NCBI GenBank assembly: GCA_017622845.1
Contig: JAGAQJ010000037.1
Coordinates: 1 to 64,000 of the forward strand
Length of the DNA stretch: 64,000 bases
Source of the DNA: Lachnospiraceae bacterium
Lineage (GTDB): Bacteria > Bacillota > Clostridia > Lachnospirales > Lachnospiraceae
Direction: 5' to 3'
Shown here: one piece after another, positions 43,248 to 52,045 of the stretch
How the letters are laid out: the number at the start of each line of letters is the position of its first letter
Position numbering within the stretch: the first letter of the stretch is position 1
Translations under genes and position numbers: made by a program
Notes under the pieces: generated by a model
Databases searched by the model: none
What the model was told of the DNA's origin: nothing
Seen by the model: only the letters and a program-made list of their open reading frames with translations

Positions 43248-44146
43248 TAACGGCAGCACATGTAAAAAAATATTTCGGCAAAGTTGCAGCAGTTAACGAT
43301 GTCACCGTGACAATAAAAAAGGGAGAAGTTTTTGGCCTAATCGGAACAAATGGCGCAGGGAAAAGTACATTTCTGCGTATGGCAAGCGGTGTACTCAGAC
43401 CTGACAGCGGAGAGATTCTTGTTGATGAACAGCCAGTCTATGAGAACCCAAAGGCTAAGGCTGACATTTTCTATATATCAGATGACCAGTACTTTCTTCC
43501 GAATGCTACGCCGGTAAATATGGCGAATTTTTATAGAGATTACTATCCGGCATTTGACATGAAGCGTTTTATGGAAATGCTGTTGAAATTTCAACTAAAA
43601 CCAGACAGGAAAGTAAACACCTTTTCCAAAGGAATGAAAAAGCAGTTGTCCGTACTGCTTGGAATCTGTGCAAATACCAAATATATGTTCTGCGATGAAA
43701 CCTTCGACGGCTTGGACCCTGTTATGCGCCAGGCTGTGAAAAGCATTTTTGCAGGAGAGCTTGCAGAAAGGGATTTTACACCGGTAATTGCCTCTCACAA
43801 CTTAAGGGAGCTTGAGGATATTTGTGACTGCGTTGGAATCCTTCATCAAGGCGGCGTACTGATGCAGAAGGATTTGGAGGAGATGAAGCTTAATATTCAC
43901 AATATTCAGTGTGTATTGAAAAGCGCTGATGATGAAAAGGCTGTGTTTGACATGCTTGACATTGTAAAAGCTGACAGACGCGGAACGCTGAATATTATTA
44001 CAGTGCGCGGAAAAGAAGATGAGATTATGAATAAGATCAGTGCTTTTTCACCGGTATTCGCAGAAATCCTGCCGCTTACCCTTGAAGAGATTTTTATCAG
44101 TGAAACGGAGGTTGTTGGCTATGACATCAAAAAACTTATTTTTTAA
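43244..44146 (+). CDS. ABC transporter ATP-binding protein
   Basis: 300 residues. Walker A GTNGAGKST (about residue 37), signature FSKGMKKQLSVLLGI (Lys replaces one Gly of the usual LSGGQ), Walker B MFCDETFDGLDP, and switch His in VIASHNLRELED. A C-terminal extension of about 80 residues may interact with the permease. Translationally coupled to the GntR gene and overlapping the permease gene by 26 bp. Systems of this kind export or respond to peptides or lipids; the substrate is unknown. Confidence 0.92.
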   Translation: MITAAHVKKYFGKVAAVNDVTVTIKKGEVFGLIGTNGAGKSTFLRMASGVLRPDSGEILVDEQPVYENPKAKADIFYISDDQYFLPNATPVNMANFYRDYYPAFDMKRFMEMLLKFQLKPDRKVNTFSKGMKKQLSVLLGICANTKYMFCDETFDGLDPVMRQAVKSIFAGELAERDFTPVIASHNLRELEDICDCVGILHQGGVLMQKDLEEMKLNIHNIQCVLKSADDEKAVFDMLDIVKADRRGTLNIITVRGKEDEIMNKISAFSPVFAEILPLTLEEIFISETEVVGYDIKKLIF

Positions 44147-46313
44147 GCTGATTAAGCAGGACTTCAAGAAGAGAATATGGTGTCCGATACTGATATTTAT
44201 CGGATATTTTCTGCTTTTGGAAGTGAATATGCTCATGAGCATAGAGAATATTCAAAAATATCCAAAATCATACAGGTATGATGTCAGTACATATGTTAGG
44301 GATTATTTCTTTGGCTTTGGCAACGGTATATCAGGCAGTATTGTTATATGTCTGACTGCATTTTTATGTGCCATAAGCGGTTTTGCTTATCTGCATTCCA
44401 AAGTGCAATTAGATACGTATCATAGTCTTCCTGTCAGCAGAACACAATTATTCTGGTCCAAATATGTATCCGGAATATTATGGTTTTTGATTCCTTTTGG
44501 AATCCACGTGTTAACCTGTGCAGGGATTGCAGCAAGTAAGAATGCGTTTACCCGGGAGACAACAGCTTCTGTGCTGTCTTATATTGGCATTCAACTCGTA
44601 ATCTTTATACTGTCATACAGCGTATCGATAATTGCAGTGGAAATTACAGGAAATATTATCATCAGTATGCTGGGGACATTGATATTGTTTAGCTATAGTG
44701 CAATTATCGCAATCCTTACAGAAGCAATGTTTGGAAGGTTTTTCCATACCTATGAGGAGTATGCTGTACGCTTCGGGGGATTGATGAGTGAGAAAATATG
44801 GTGCTTTTCACCATTTTCAATGATTTATAAGCTGTTTACCAATCCAAAGGGAATTACTCCTGAAACAGCTAATGAAGTGTTTCAGTATGACGATTCATAC
44901 TTATGGGTTTTAATTGCAGCAGCTATTCTGTACAGCCTTGCAGCGTATATTACTTACTTAAAAAGAGAGTCCGAAGCGGCAGGAAGGACGATTGCCTTTG
45001 GCGTAATAGAGCCTGTTATCAAAACGATGACTGTGATACCTGCAGCCTTTTTCTGCGGCATATTTTTTAGCGAGCTTTCTCCCAATTCAAATTCTGAGAG
45101 CTGGTTTCTGTTCGGACTGGTATTCGGATATGTGATTCTCTGTATCTTTATGGAGATTATTTTCCGCATGGATCTCAAGGGTGCATTTGCACATAAAAAA
45201 CAATTTCTGTTCAATGCGGTCTGCACTGCATTGATATTTGTTGTATTCAGAAATGATGTACTCGGCTACAATACTTATGTGCCGTCTGATTCTCAGTTAC
45301 AAAGCTGTGCAGTGTATATAGACGGGTTAATGAATACACCGCAGAGGATTCCGCTTTTAAGCGGCGGAGAACTGTATATCAGCAATGATGCATACTGCAT
45401 GAGAAATATGGAAATTCAAGGAAATCCCAGTGTTATGGAGCTGGCACGAAAAGCAGCAGAGGATGGACTAGAATATACAGAATTTGATTATTATGATGGC
45501 ATAGAAAAGACAGCCGAATACATCGAAACCAGAGAAAGGGAAAGCTCATATAAGTCCATCTCCTTTGGCTATAAGCTTTTGAATGGAGATACAATTTACC
45601 GGCGGTATGTGATTGATATTGATGATGCGGATACGCTCAGGCTGCTTTCGGATGTGTTTAACGACTATGACTATAAAATCGGCGCTGCGCCTTTGTTTGC
45701 GAACGCATGGAATATGGAGTTTGCGGCTGTTAGATGCCAAAGCAATTTCAAATCAGACGATATTCTGCTTACAGCAGGAAAACAGTCCAAGCTTCTTGCG
45801 ACATATCAGGAGGAGTATACAAAGCTTACACTGGAAGAAGTTATGAATACAATTCCAATAGGTACAGTAGAATTTATAACAAAAGATAAAATGAGCCGCA
45901 GATACAGCAGCTATTCCGATGGAATGCTTGTATATCCGCAGTTTGAGGAGACGCTCGCACTGCTTAAGGAGTATGGCTTTGACATGGAAGAAAAGATAAC
46001 AGCAGAAGAAGTAGAAGCAATCGAGGTCACTGATAATACGCAGGATTATGAGGCTTATTACGATCATTATGCGCAGGGAGCGATGACGTATGCAGAATCA
46101 GAAAGTATAACGACAGAATATACTGATAAGGAGCAGATTCAGCAGATACTTGACAGTATTGTATATGATGGATTTACGTGGCAGGTTTGGAATTATAATA
46201 ACTTTGCGGACGACAGCTACACAGTAGTGATAAGACTGGAAAATGAAGGAACGAGCCAGTTGACGCACAGCTTTATTAAGGGACAGATTCCCGAATTTAT
46301 TGCAGAGAAATAA
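44121..46313 (+). CDS. ABC transporter permease with C-terminal DUF6449-type region
   Basis: About 730 residues from the ATG at 44121 (CGGAGG upstream). The first 370 residues contain about eight membrane helices (for example WCPILIFIGYFLLLEV and GSIVICLTAFLCAISGFAYL). A soluble C-terminal half follows (from about residue 380) with SCAVYIDGLMNTP, GYKLLNGDTIYRRYVI and RLENEGTSQLTHSFIKG. This is the arrangement of permeases that carry a DUF6449 region. It is the membrane partner of the preceding ATPase. The C-terminal region is probably extracytoplasmic. Confidence 0.85.
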   Translation: MTSKNLFFKLIKQDFKKRIWCPILIFIGYFLLLEVNMLMSIENIQKYPKSYRYDVSTYVRDYFFGFGNGISGSIVICLTAFLCAISGFAYLHSKVQLDTYHSLPVSRTQLFWSKYVSGILWFLIPFGIHVLTCAGIAASKNAFTRETTASVLSYIGIQLVIFILSYSVSIIAVEITGNIIISMLGTLILFSYSAIIAILTEAMFGRFFHTYEEYAVRFGGLMSEKIWCFSPFSMIYKLFTNPKGITPETANEVFQYDDSYLWVLIAAAILYSLAAYITYLKRESEAAGRTIAFGVIEPVIKTMTVIPAAFFCGIFFSELSPNSNSESWFLFGLVFGYVILCIFMEIIFRMDLKGAFAHKKQFLFNAVCTALIFVVFRNDVLGYNTYVPSDSQLQSCAVYIDGLMNTPQRIPLLSGGELYISNDAYCMRNMEIQGNPSVMELARKAAEDGLEYTEFDYYDGIEKTAEYIETRERESSYKSISFGYKLLNGDTIYRRYVIDIDDADTLRLLSDVFNDYDYKIGAAPLFANAWNMEFAAVRCQSNFKSDDILLTAGKQSKLLATYQEEYTKLTLEEVMNTIPIGTVEFITKDKMSRRYSSYSDGMLVYPQFEETLALLKEYGFDMEEKITAEEVEAIEVTDNTQDYEAYYDHYAQGAMTYAESESITTEYTDKEQIQQILDSIVYDGFTWQVWNYNNFADDSYTVVIRLENEGTSQLTHSFIKGQIPEFIAEK

Positions 46314-46466
46314 TTAAGCTTAACGCTTTTAGTTACAAACTGTTGCCTGTTTTGATTGAATATTCAAAAAAACAATTAACAAAAGCTTTTTCTTATGATA
46401 ATATATTCTATATATGGTTATGATTTCAAAAACTTTATATAAAAGTGTAGTCAGGAGGAAAATATC

Positions 46467-47522
46467 ATGGGAGAAAAGAAATGTGTTGCCTATGTGTCTA
46501 CCTATACAATGGGTGACAAACACGGAATTAAAATTTATGACGTTGATATGGAGAACGGAAGATTTTTTGAAAAGGGCGAGGTGGAGATTACGAACTCATC
46601 ATATGTGACGATTTCCCACAATCGCAAGTATCTTTATGCTATCACCGATTTCGGAGTGGAGAGCTTTAAAATTTTGCAGGATGGAAATCTTGAGCGCATT
46701 AACCGGGCTTCTACAAACGGTATGAGAGGCTGCTATTTGTCAACGGATTATGATGATAAATTCCTGTTTTGTGCAGGGTATCATGACGGAAAGATTACAG
46801 TGCTTCGCCTGGATGCTGAGACTGGAGCAGTAGGCGCCATTACAGATGAGGTGTTCCACAAAGGACTTGGAAGCATTGCGGAACGAAGCTTCAGACCGCA
46901 TATTAGCTGCGTGAAGATGACAAGAGACAATAAATATCTGTGTGCTGCTGATCTTGGTATTGATTATGTAAATGTATACCGTGTTGATCACGAGAGAGGC
47001 ACTTTGAGACAGGTGGATATCATTCGATGCGACCTGGAATCCGCACCACGTCATCTTAAGTTTTCAGAAGACGGGCGTTTTCTGTATATCATCAGTGAGA
47101 TGAAAAACTGCATTGATGTGTATGAATATCATGAAGAGAACAAAATGCCGTTTTTTGATTTGATACAGACGGTACCTACATCAGATAAGTTTGAGGTTAA
47201 GGGAGTTGCAGCAAGCGCCTTGAATATTTCAAATGACGGCAAATACATTCTTGCGTCAACAGCGGGAGAGAACAGCGTCACATTATTTGAGATTAATCAA
47301 AAGAGCGGCGAGCTGAAACGGCTTTTCTGCCTGCCGATAAGCGGCGAGTATCCAAAAGATGCAGCACTATTTCCGGATAACAGGCATCTTGTGAGCCTGA
47401 ATCATGAATCCAATACGATGACTTTCTTTACTGTGGATTATGAGAATAACTGCATTATTATGAACGGCAAGGAGATTCCAATTAAGCAGGCAAACTGTAT
47501 TATCTTCCATGAGTTGGATTAA
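46467..47522 (+). CDS. Lactonase-family seven-bladed beta-propeller protein
   Basis: 351 residues, ATG after AGGAGGAAAATATC. Repeated propeller phrases such as VTISHNRKYLYAIT, YLSTDYDDKFLFCAGYHDG, VKMTRDNKYLCAADLGIDYV, LKFSEDGRFLYIISE and LNISNDGKYILAST match the lactonase family that includes the YbhE-type 6-phosphogluconolactonase. Histidine and arginine residues at blade ends (FRPHISCV, SAPRHLKF) fit the active site. Likely hydrolyses 6-phosphogluconolactone or a related lactone, but family members vary. Ends at a very strong terminator. Confidence 0.85.
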   Translation: MGEKKCVAYVSTYTMGDKHGIKIYDVDMENGRFFEKGEVEITNSSYVTISHNRKYLYAITDFGVESFKILQDGNLERINRASTNGMRGCYLSTDYDDKFLFCAGYHDGKITVLRLDAETGAVGAITDEVFHKGLGSIAERSFRPHISCVKMTRDNKYLCAADLGIDYVNVYRVDHERGTLRQVDIIRCDLESAPRHLKFSEDGRFLYIISEMKNCIDVYEYHEENKMPFFDLIQTVPTSDKFEVKGVAASALNISNDGKYILASTAGENSVTLFEINQKSGELKRLFCLPISGEYPKDAALFPDNRHLVSLNHESNTMTFFTVDYENNCIIMNGKEIPIKQANCIIFHELD

Positions 47523-47523
47523 T

Positions 47524-47572
47524 AAAAAAGCAAAATAAAAAGCGGTGAAGCCGCTTTTTATTTTGCTTTTTT
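47524..47572. terminator. Bidirectional terminator with a 22-bp stem
   Basis: AAAAAAGCAAAATAAAAAGCGG (47524-47545) is perfectly complementary to 47551-47572 around a 5-base loop. It gives a U run in both directions. It sits 2 bp after the lactonase stop and 16 bp after the aroC stop (minus strand). Confidence 0.95.
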
Positions 47573-47587
47573 AGATTCGGAAAAAAC

Positions 47588-48688
47588 TTACTGCTGATAA
47601 AAGTTCTTGATTTTATCCATTCTGGCTGTCATATTCTGCAGCAGCATATCGAGTATGGTGATGGCAGTCATGGCTTCTACTACGACGACTGCTCTTGGCA
47701 CAATAATCGGGTCATGCCGTCCTTTGATTTGTATGGTGATGTCCTCACCATCTTTGGTTACAGTATCCTGCTTTTGGAAGATAGATGGTGTAGGTTTAAA
47801 ATATGCTCTCAAAATGATTTCAGAGCCGTCGCTGATTCCTCCGAGAATGCCGCCTGAATGATTTGTGGACTTTATGACCTTTGTGCCATTCATGCGGAAG
47901 CTGTCATTATTGGAAGAACCATTTGCAGAAGCTGCAAGAGTACCGTCTCCGATTTCAAATGCCTTGACTGCACCGATTGACATGATTGCCTTTGCAAGGT
48001 TTGCGTCAAGCTTTTCAAATACCGGTTCACCGATACCGGCAGGCATATGACTGACGCGGCAGGCGACAATGCCTCCGGCTGAATCAAGATTTGCCATACA
48101 TTCCTTAAGATATGCTTCTGCCTTTTGAGATGCCTCCTTATCAGGCATGCCTGTCTGATTCTGCCGTGCTTCCATGATATCAAAATGTTCCATCGATATT
48201 TCAATTCCGCCGATTGCCTGAGTATAAGCAGTGACAGTAATTCCAAGCTCTCCCAGAAGCTTAGAAGCGATGGCTCCGGCTGCTACACGCCCGATTGTCT
48301 CGCGTCCGGAGGAGCGACCGCCGCCCCGGTAATCCCTGAAACCGTACTTTTGATCAAACGTGTAATCAGCATGACCAGGACGGTAGTAGGATGCTATCTC
48401 ACTGTAATCGGATGACCTCTGTGAAGTATTGCGCACAAGCATGGATATGGGAGTGCCTGTCGTTTTGCCTTCAAATACGCCTGATAATATTTCAACACAA
48501 TCAGCTTCTTTTCGCTGAGTGGCAAATTGAGAAGAACCGGGCTTGCGCCTGTCAAGAAAAACCTGAATATCTTCTTCGTTTAATGCAAGACCGGCAGGAC
48601 AGCCATCAACAACAACACCGATTCCGGCACCGTGCGATTCACCCCATGTAGTTACTTTAAATATATTTCCGAATGTTGAACCTGACAT
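47588..48688 (-). CDS. aroC: Chorismate synthase
   Basis: 366 residues from the ATG at 48688 (GAAAGGAAAAAGTT before it). Signatures: TWGESHGAGIGVVVDG, the FMN-binding GGGRSSGRETIGRVAAG, and SNHSGGILGGISDGSEI, RHDPIIVPRAVVVVEAM near the end. It converts 5-enolpyruvylshikimate-3-phosphate to chorismate using reduced FMN, the last step of the shikimate pathway. No other aro gene is adjacent. It is convergent with the lactonase gene. Confidence 0.96.
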   Translation of the reverse strand: MSGSTFGNIFKVTTWGESHGAGIGVVVDGCPAGLALNEEDIQVFLDRRKPGSSQFATQRKEADCVEILSGVFEGKTTGTPISMLVRNTSQRSSDYSEIASYYRPGHADYTFDQKYGFRDYRGGGRSSGRETIGRVAAGAIASKLLGELGITVTAYTQAIGGIEISMEHFDIMEARQNQTGMPDKEASQKAEAYLKECMANLDSAGGIVACRVSHMPAGIGEPVFEKLDANLAKAIMSIGAVKAFEIGDGTLAASANGSSNNDSFRMNGTKVIKSTNHSGGILGGISDGSEIILRAYFKPTPSIFQKQDTVTKDGEDITIQIKGRHDPIIVPRAVVVVEAMTAITILDMLLQNMTARMDKIKNFYQQ

Positions 48689-48734
48689 AACTTTTTCCTT
48701 TCTGTACTGGACGAATAAAACGACCACATCTGTA

Positions 48735-48798
48735 GTAACGGTTCGGTCTTTTATGTATTCCTATCCGGACGAAATAATCCATAAGGCTGAACTGTTAC
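48735..48798. mobile_element. GTAAC-family miniature element H (64 bp, internally deleted)
   Basis: Ends GTAACGGTTCGGTC (48735-48748) and GGCTGAACTGTTAC (48785-48798). Flanks CATCTGTA (48727-48734) and TATCTGTA (48799-48806) match at 7 of 8. The interior shares CTTTTATG and GGACGAAA with element A but is shorter. Downstream (48799-49017) is A+T-rich leader DNA with a short tandem TGTAACAGT near 48903-48920, and nothing else recognised. Confidence 0.8.
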
Positions 48799-49017
48799 TA
48801 TCTGTAAATGCAGATTAAAAATTGTATTTTACAAATTACGTATAATATTATAATCGTAAAAACCACCAAAATCAAGAAGTTATCATTTTATTACTGTAAT
48901 AGTGTAACAGTTGTAACAGTGTTTTTTGTAATTATTAGTGCAATTTGAAAAATAATGTGCTATCATGAAAAATATGGTTCTGTGCATCGCGGCACAGATG
49001 GAAAGGAAATATTGCTG

Positions 49018-50151
49018 ATGTATAAACTGCTGAAACAGGAGGGACGTGCGAAACGTGCGGAGGTTGTGACCGTACACGGCACGATTCAGACTCCGGTATT
49101 TATGAATGTAGGTACGGTGGCTGCCATAAAAGGCGCTGTATCTACGGCTGATCTGGAAGAAATCGGCACACAGGTAGAGTTGTCGAATACGTATCATTTG
49201 CATGTAAGAACAGGTGATGAGACGATTAAAAAGCTTGGCGGTCTTCATAAGTTTATGTCATGGAATAAGCCGATTTTAACAGATTCCGGCGGATTTCAGG
49301 TCTTTTCTCTTGCAGGACTCAGAAAGATTAAAGAGGAAGGCGTATATTTTAACTCGCATATTGACGGCAGAAAAATTTTTATGGGACCAGAGGAGAGTAT
49401 GCGGATACAGTCAAATCTTGCCTCGACGATAGCTATGGCTTTTGATGAATGCCCATCCAGTAAAGCGGAGCGGCAGTATGTGGTAAATTCCGTAGAGCGC
49501 ACGACGCGCTGGCTTGAGCGCTGCAAAAAAGAGATGAACAGACTGAATGCTCTGGAAGATACCATCAATAAAAATCAAATGTTGTTTGCCATTAATCAGG
49601 GAGCGATTTTTTCGGATATCCGTATTGAACATGCAAAACGCATTTCAGAGATGGATTTGGACGGATATGCAATCGGGGGGCTGGCAGTAGGAGAGACACA
49701 TGAGGAAATGTATCACATTTTAGAGGAGACAGTGCCGCACCTGCCAAAGGACAAGCCGACCTATTTGATGGGGGTCGGTACTCCGGCAAATATTCTGGAA
49801 GGTGTGGAACGCGGTGTGGACTTTTTTGACTGTGTGTATCCAACCAGAAACGGACGTCATGGACATCTGTATACAAATCATGGCAAAATTAATCTTTTTA
49901 ATGCAAAGTATGAGCTGGACCAGAAACCCATTGAGGAAGGGTGCGGTTGTCCGGCCTGCCGCAGATACTCAAGAGCATATATCCGTCATTTGTTAAAAGC
50001 AAAAGAAATGCTCGGCATGAGACTTTGCGTGCTGCATAATCTTTATTTCTATAATACGATGATGACAGAAATCAGGGACGCACTTGATGCAGGAAACTTT
50101 GCAGCATATAAAAAGAGCAAGCTGGAGGGCATGGAGTCAGGCGAATCGTAG
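49018..50151 (+). CDS. tgt: tRNA-guanine transglycosylase
   Basis: 377 residues from the ATG at 49018 (GGAAAGGAAAT upstream). Motifs: GTVAAIKGAV, the catalytic DSGGFQVFSLAGLRK, FAINQGAIFSDIR, GGLAVGETHEEM, the second catalytic Asp in GVDFFDCVYPTRNGRHG, and the zinc site CGCPACRRYSRAYIRHL with a later His. It exchanges guanine-34 for preQ1 in tRNAs with GUN anticodons. It is followed by yajC, a common tgt-yajC order. A half end of a miniature element (GGCTGAACTG) lies right at its stop. Confidence 0.96.
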   Translation: MYKLLKQEGRAKRAEVVTVHGTIQTPVFMNVGTVAAIKGAVSTADLEEIGTQVELSNTYHLHVRTGDETIKKLGGLHKFMSWNKPILTDSGGFQVFSLAGLRKIKEEGVYFNSHIDGRKIFMGPEESMRIQSNLASTIAMAFDECPSSKAERQYVVNSVERTTRWLERCKKEMNRLNALEDTINKNQMLFAINQGAIFSDIRIEHAKRISEMDLDGYAIGGLAVGETHEEMYHILEETVPHLPKDKPTYLMGVGTPANILEGVERGVDFFDCVYPTRNGRHGHLYTNHGKINLFNAKYELDQKPIEEGCGCPACRRYSRAYIRHLLKAKEMLGMRLCVLHNLYFYNTMMTEIRDALDAGNFAAYKKSKLEGMESGES

Positions 50152-50261
50152 GGCTGAACTGCAAAGGCTTTATAAATATTTTACTTGATGTATTGGTAAT
50201 TTTTATGTATGATATAATGAGTGTTAGCGAATTATTTTATCACTAGGAGGAAGAATTAATA

Positions 50262-50585
50262 ATGAATTTATTGTTGACAGATGCTGCTGCAACAGCAGGA
50301 CAGGGTACTGCAAGTGTGATATCACTTGTTTTAATGCTGGTATTTTGGTTTGGAATTATGTACTTTCTAATGATTCGTCCACAGAAAAAGGAGCAGAAGA
50401 AAAAGGCAGCGCTTATTAGTTCTGTAGAGGTAGGCGACAGTATTCTTACAACCAGTGGGTTCTATGGTATTGTCATTGATGTTACGGATGAGGATGTCAT
50501 TGTAGAGTTCGGAAACAATAAAAACTGCCGTATTCCGATGAAGAAGGCGGCGATAGAACAGGTTGAGAAGCCTGACAGTGAATAG
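50262..50585 (+). CDS. yajC: Preprotein translocase subunit YajC
   Basis: 107 residues, ATG after TAGGAGGAAGAATTAAT. One membrane helix (SLVLMLVFWFGIMYFLMIRP) followed by the family's basic stretch QKKEQKKKAAL and a small SH3-like domain (VGDSILTTSGFYGIVIDVTD, FGNNKNCRIPMKKAAI). Accessory to the Sec translocon with SecDF. Position after tgt supports the call. Confidence 0.93.
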   Translation: MNLLLTDAAATAGQGTASVISLVLMLVFWFGIMYFLMIRPQKKEQKKKAALISSVEVGDSILTTSGFYGIVIDVTDEDVIVEFGNNKNCRIPMKKAAIEQVEKPDSE

Positions 50586-50598
50586 CAGCCAAGTTTTG

Positions 50599-50630
50599 AA
50601 ATCCCCTGAGTTGTTCAGGGGATTTTTACA
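50599..50630 (+). terminator. Terminator after yajC
   Basis: AAATCCCCTGA (50599-50609) pairs perfectly with TCAGGGGATTT (50615-50625) around a 5-base loop, followed by TT. It is 14 bp after the yajC stop. Confidence 0.9.
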
Positions 50631-50694
50631 TGCCGCTGAAACAGAGTAAACAGTAACAACGTTACCCGTTATCAATGTTTTTTTATGTATTCTG

Positions 50695-50723
50695 TTGAAA
50701 TTTTCTGTCGAATGTAATATGAT
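50695..50723 (+). promoter_or_regulatory. Predicted sigma-A promoter of leuB
   Basis: TTGAAA (50695-50700) and TATGAT (50718-50723) with a 17-bp spacer, 72 bp before the leuB start. A small palindrome GTAAC-AAC-GTTAC (50653-50665) lies just upstream. No T-box or leader peptide is evident. Confidence 0.6.
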
Positions 50724-50795
50724 TAAATATGTGTATATTTATTCAATGGCTGGGATATGAATTGTATTTTAGTCAAAGACAAGGAGATTATAAGT

Positions 50796-51896
50796 ATGAA
50801 TTTAAATATCGTGTGTATACCCGGTGATGGAATCGGACCGGAGATTGTTACAGAGGCTAAAAAGGTACTGGATAAGGTTGCTGAAAAATATAACCACAGC
50901 ATTTCTTATAAAGATATTTTGATGGGCGGAGCATCAATTGATGCGTGCGGCGAGCCGTTAACAGATGAGGCAATTGCTGCAGCTAAGGCTGCAGATGCAG
51001 TGCTTATGGGTTCTATCGGAGGAAATACCTCTACCTCGCCATGGTATAAGCTTCCTCCTCATTTAAGACCGGAGGCAGGATTGCTGAAGCTGAGAAAGGC
51101 GCTGAACCTTTTTGCAAACTTAAGACCGGCATACTTATATGAGGAATTAAAAGAAGCATGTCCTTTGAGAGATGATATCATTGGAAGCGGCTTTGACATG
51201 ATGATTATGCGTGAGCTTACAGGCGGTCTTTACTTCGGAGAGCGCAGCACAAAGGAAGTGGATGGTGTTGTTACCGCAGTAGATACACTCACATACACAG
51301 AGAATGAAATCAGACGAATTGCCATTAAAGGCTTTGATATTGCCATGAAGCGCAGAAAGAAAGTGACAAGTGTCGACAAGGCTAATGTTCTTGACTCCTC
51401 CAGGCTTTGGAGAAAGGTTGTTGAGGAGGTTGCGAAGGATTATCCGGAGGTGACATTGGAGCACATGCTTGTTGACAACTGTGCAATGCAGCTTGTCAAA
51501 GACCCGAAGCAGTTTGATGTGATTTTGACAGAGAATATGTTCGGAGATATTCTTTCCGATGAGGCAAGCATGGTGACAGGTTCCATCGGTATGCTTTCAT
51601 CAGCAAGCTTAAATGATACAAAATTCGGACTTTATGAGCCAAGCGGCGGTTCTGCGCCGGATATTGCAGGACAAGGCATCGCAAATCCGATTGCAACGAT
51701 TTTGAGTGCAGCAATGATGCTGAGATATTCGTTTGATTTAGATAAAGAAGCAGATGCGATTGAGGCTGCTGTTAAGAAAGTGCTTGAGGAAGGCTATCGT
51801 ACGATTGACATTATGCCTCAGGAGGAAAGCAAGCGTGCCAATGTGACACAGATAGGTACGGCAAAGATGGGCGATTTAATTGCTGAGAGAATTTAA
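50796..51896 (+). CDS. leuB: 3-isopropylmalate dehydrogenase
   Basis: 366 residues from the ATG at 50796 (AAGGAGATTATAAGT upstream). Isocitrate/isopropylmalate dehydrogenase motifs: [27 protein letters not shown], the substrate Arg in [29 protein letters not shown], and [30 protein letters not shown]. It oxidises and decarboxylates 3-isopropylmalate in leucine synthesis. leuA, leuC and leuD are not in the window; ilvD and ilvB follow. Confidence 0.95.
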   Translation: MNLNIVCIPGDGIGPEIVTEAKKVLDKVAEKYNHSISYKDILMGGASIDACGEPLTDEAIAAAKAADAVLMGSIGGNTSTSPWYKLPPHLRPEAGLLKLRKALNLFANLRPAYLYEELKEACPLRDDIIGSGFDMMIMRELTGGLYFGERSTKEVDGVVTAVDTLTYTENEIRRIAIKGFDIAMKRRKKVTSVDKANVLDSSRLWRKVVEEVAKDYPEVTLEHMLVDNCAMQLVKDPKQFDVILTENMFGDILSDEASMVTGSIGMLSSASLNDTKFGLYEPSGGSAPDIAGQGIANPIATILSAAMMLRYSFDLDKEADAIEAAVKKVLEEGYRTIDIMPQEESKRANVTQIGTAKMGDLIAERI

Positions 51897-51907
51897 TAGC
51901 CGCGCAG

Positions 51908-51984
51908 GCAAAACAAGCAGCCACGAAGCGGATATTTGTTTTGCGGCTGCATTAACGAGCAAAGAAATTTCATTTACGAAATTT
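51908..51984 (+). promoter_or_regulatory. Overlapping alternative hairpins between leuB and ilvD
   Basis: GCAAAACAA (51908-51916) pairs with TTGTTTTGC (51936-51944). The adjacent GCAGCC (51917-51922) pairs with GGCTGC (51945-51950). The two stems interleave, so they either exclude each other or form a pseudoknot-like fold. A third hairpin, AAATTTC (51965-51971) with GAAATTT (51978-51984), follows. No U run or leader peptide is obvious. Confidence 0.4.
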
Positions 51985-52045
51985 GCAAGCACGAGAGTGC
52001 GGCTTTACGAGTGTGATATTCAATAGCGATATGGAGGATATAAAA

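Noticed and set aside
49296..49568. Minus-strand ORFs inside tgt and similar long antisense frames in ilvD, serA and metH
   Set aside because: They are mirror frames of well-identified genes caused by codon bias, without start signals.
51897..52045. T-box or amino-acid riboswitch before ilvD
   Set aside because: Hairpins exist, but I could not find the conserved T-box bulge sequence or a leader peptide; the region is reported only as alternative hairpins.
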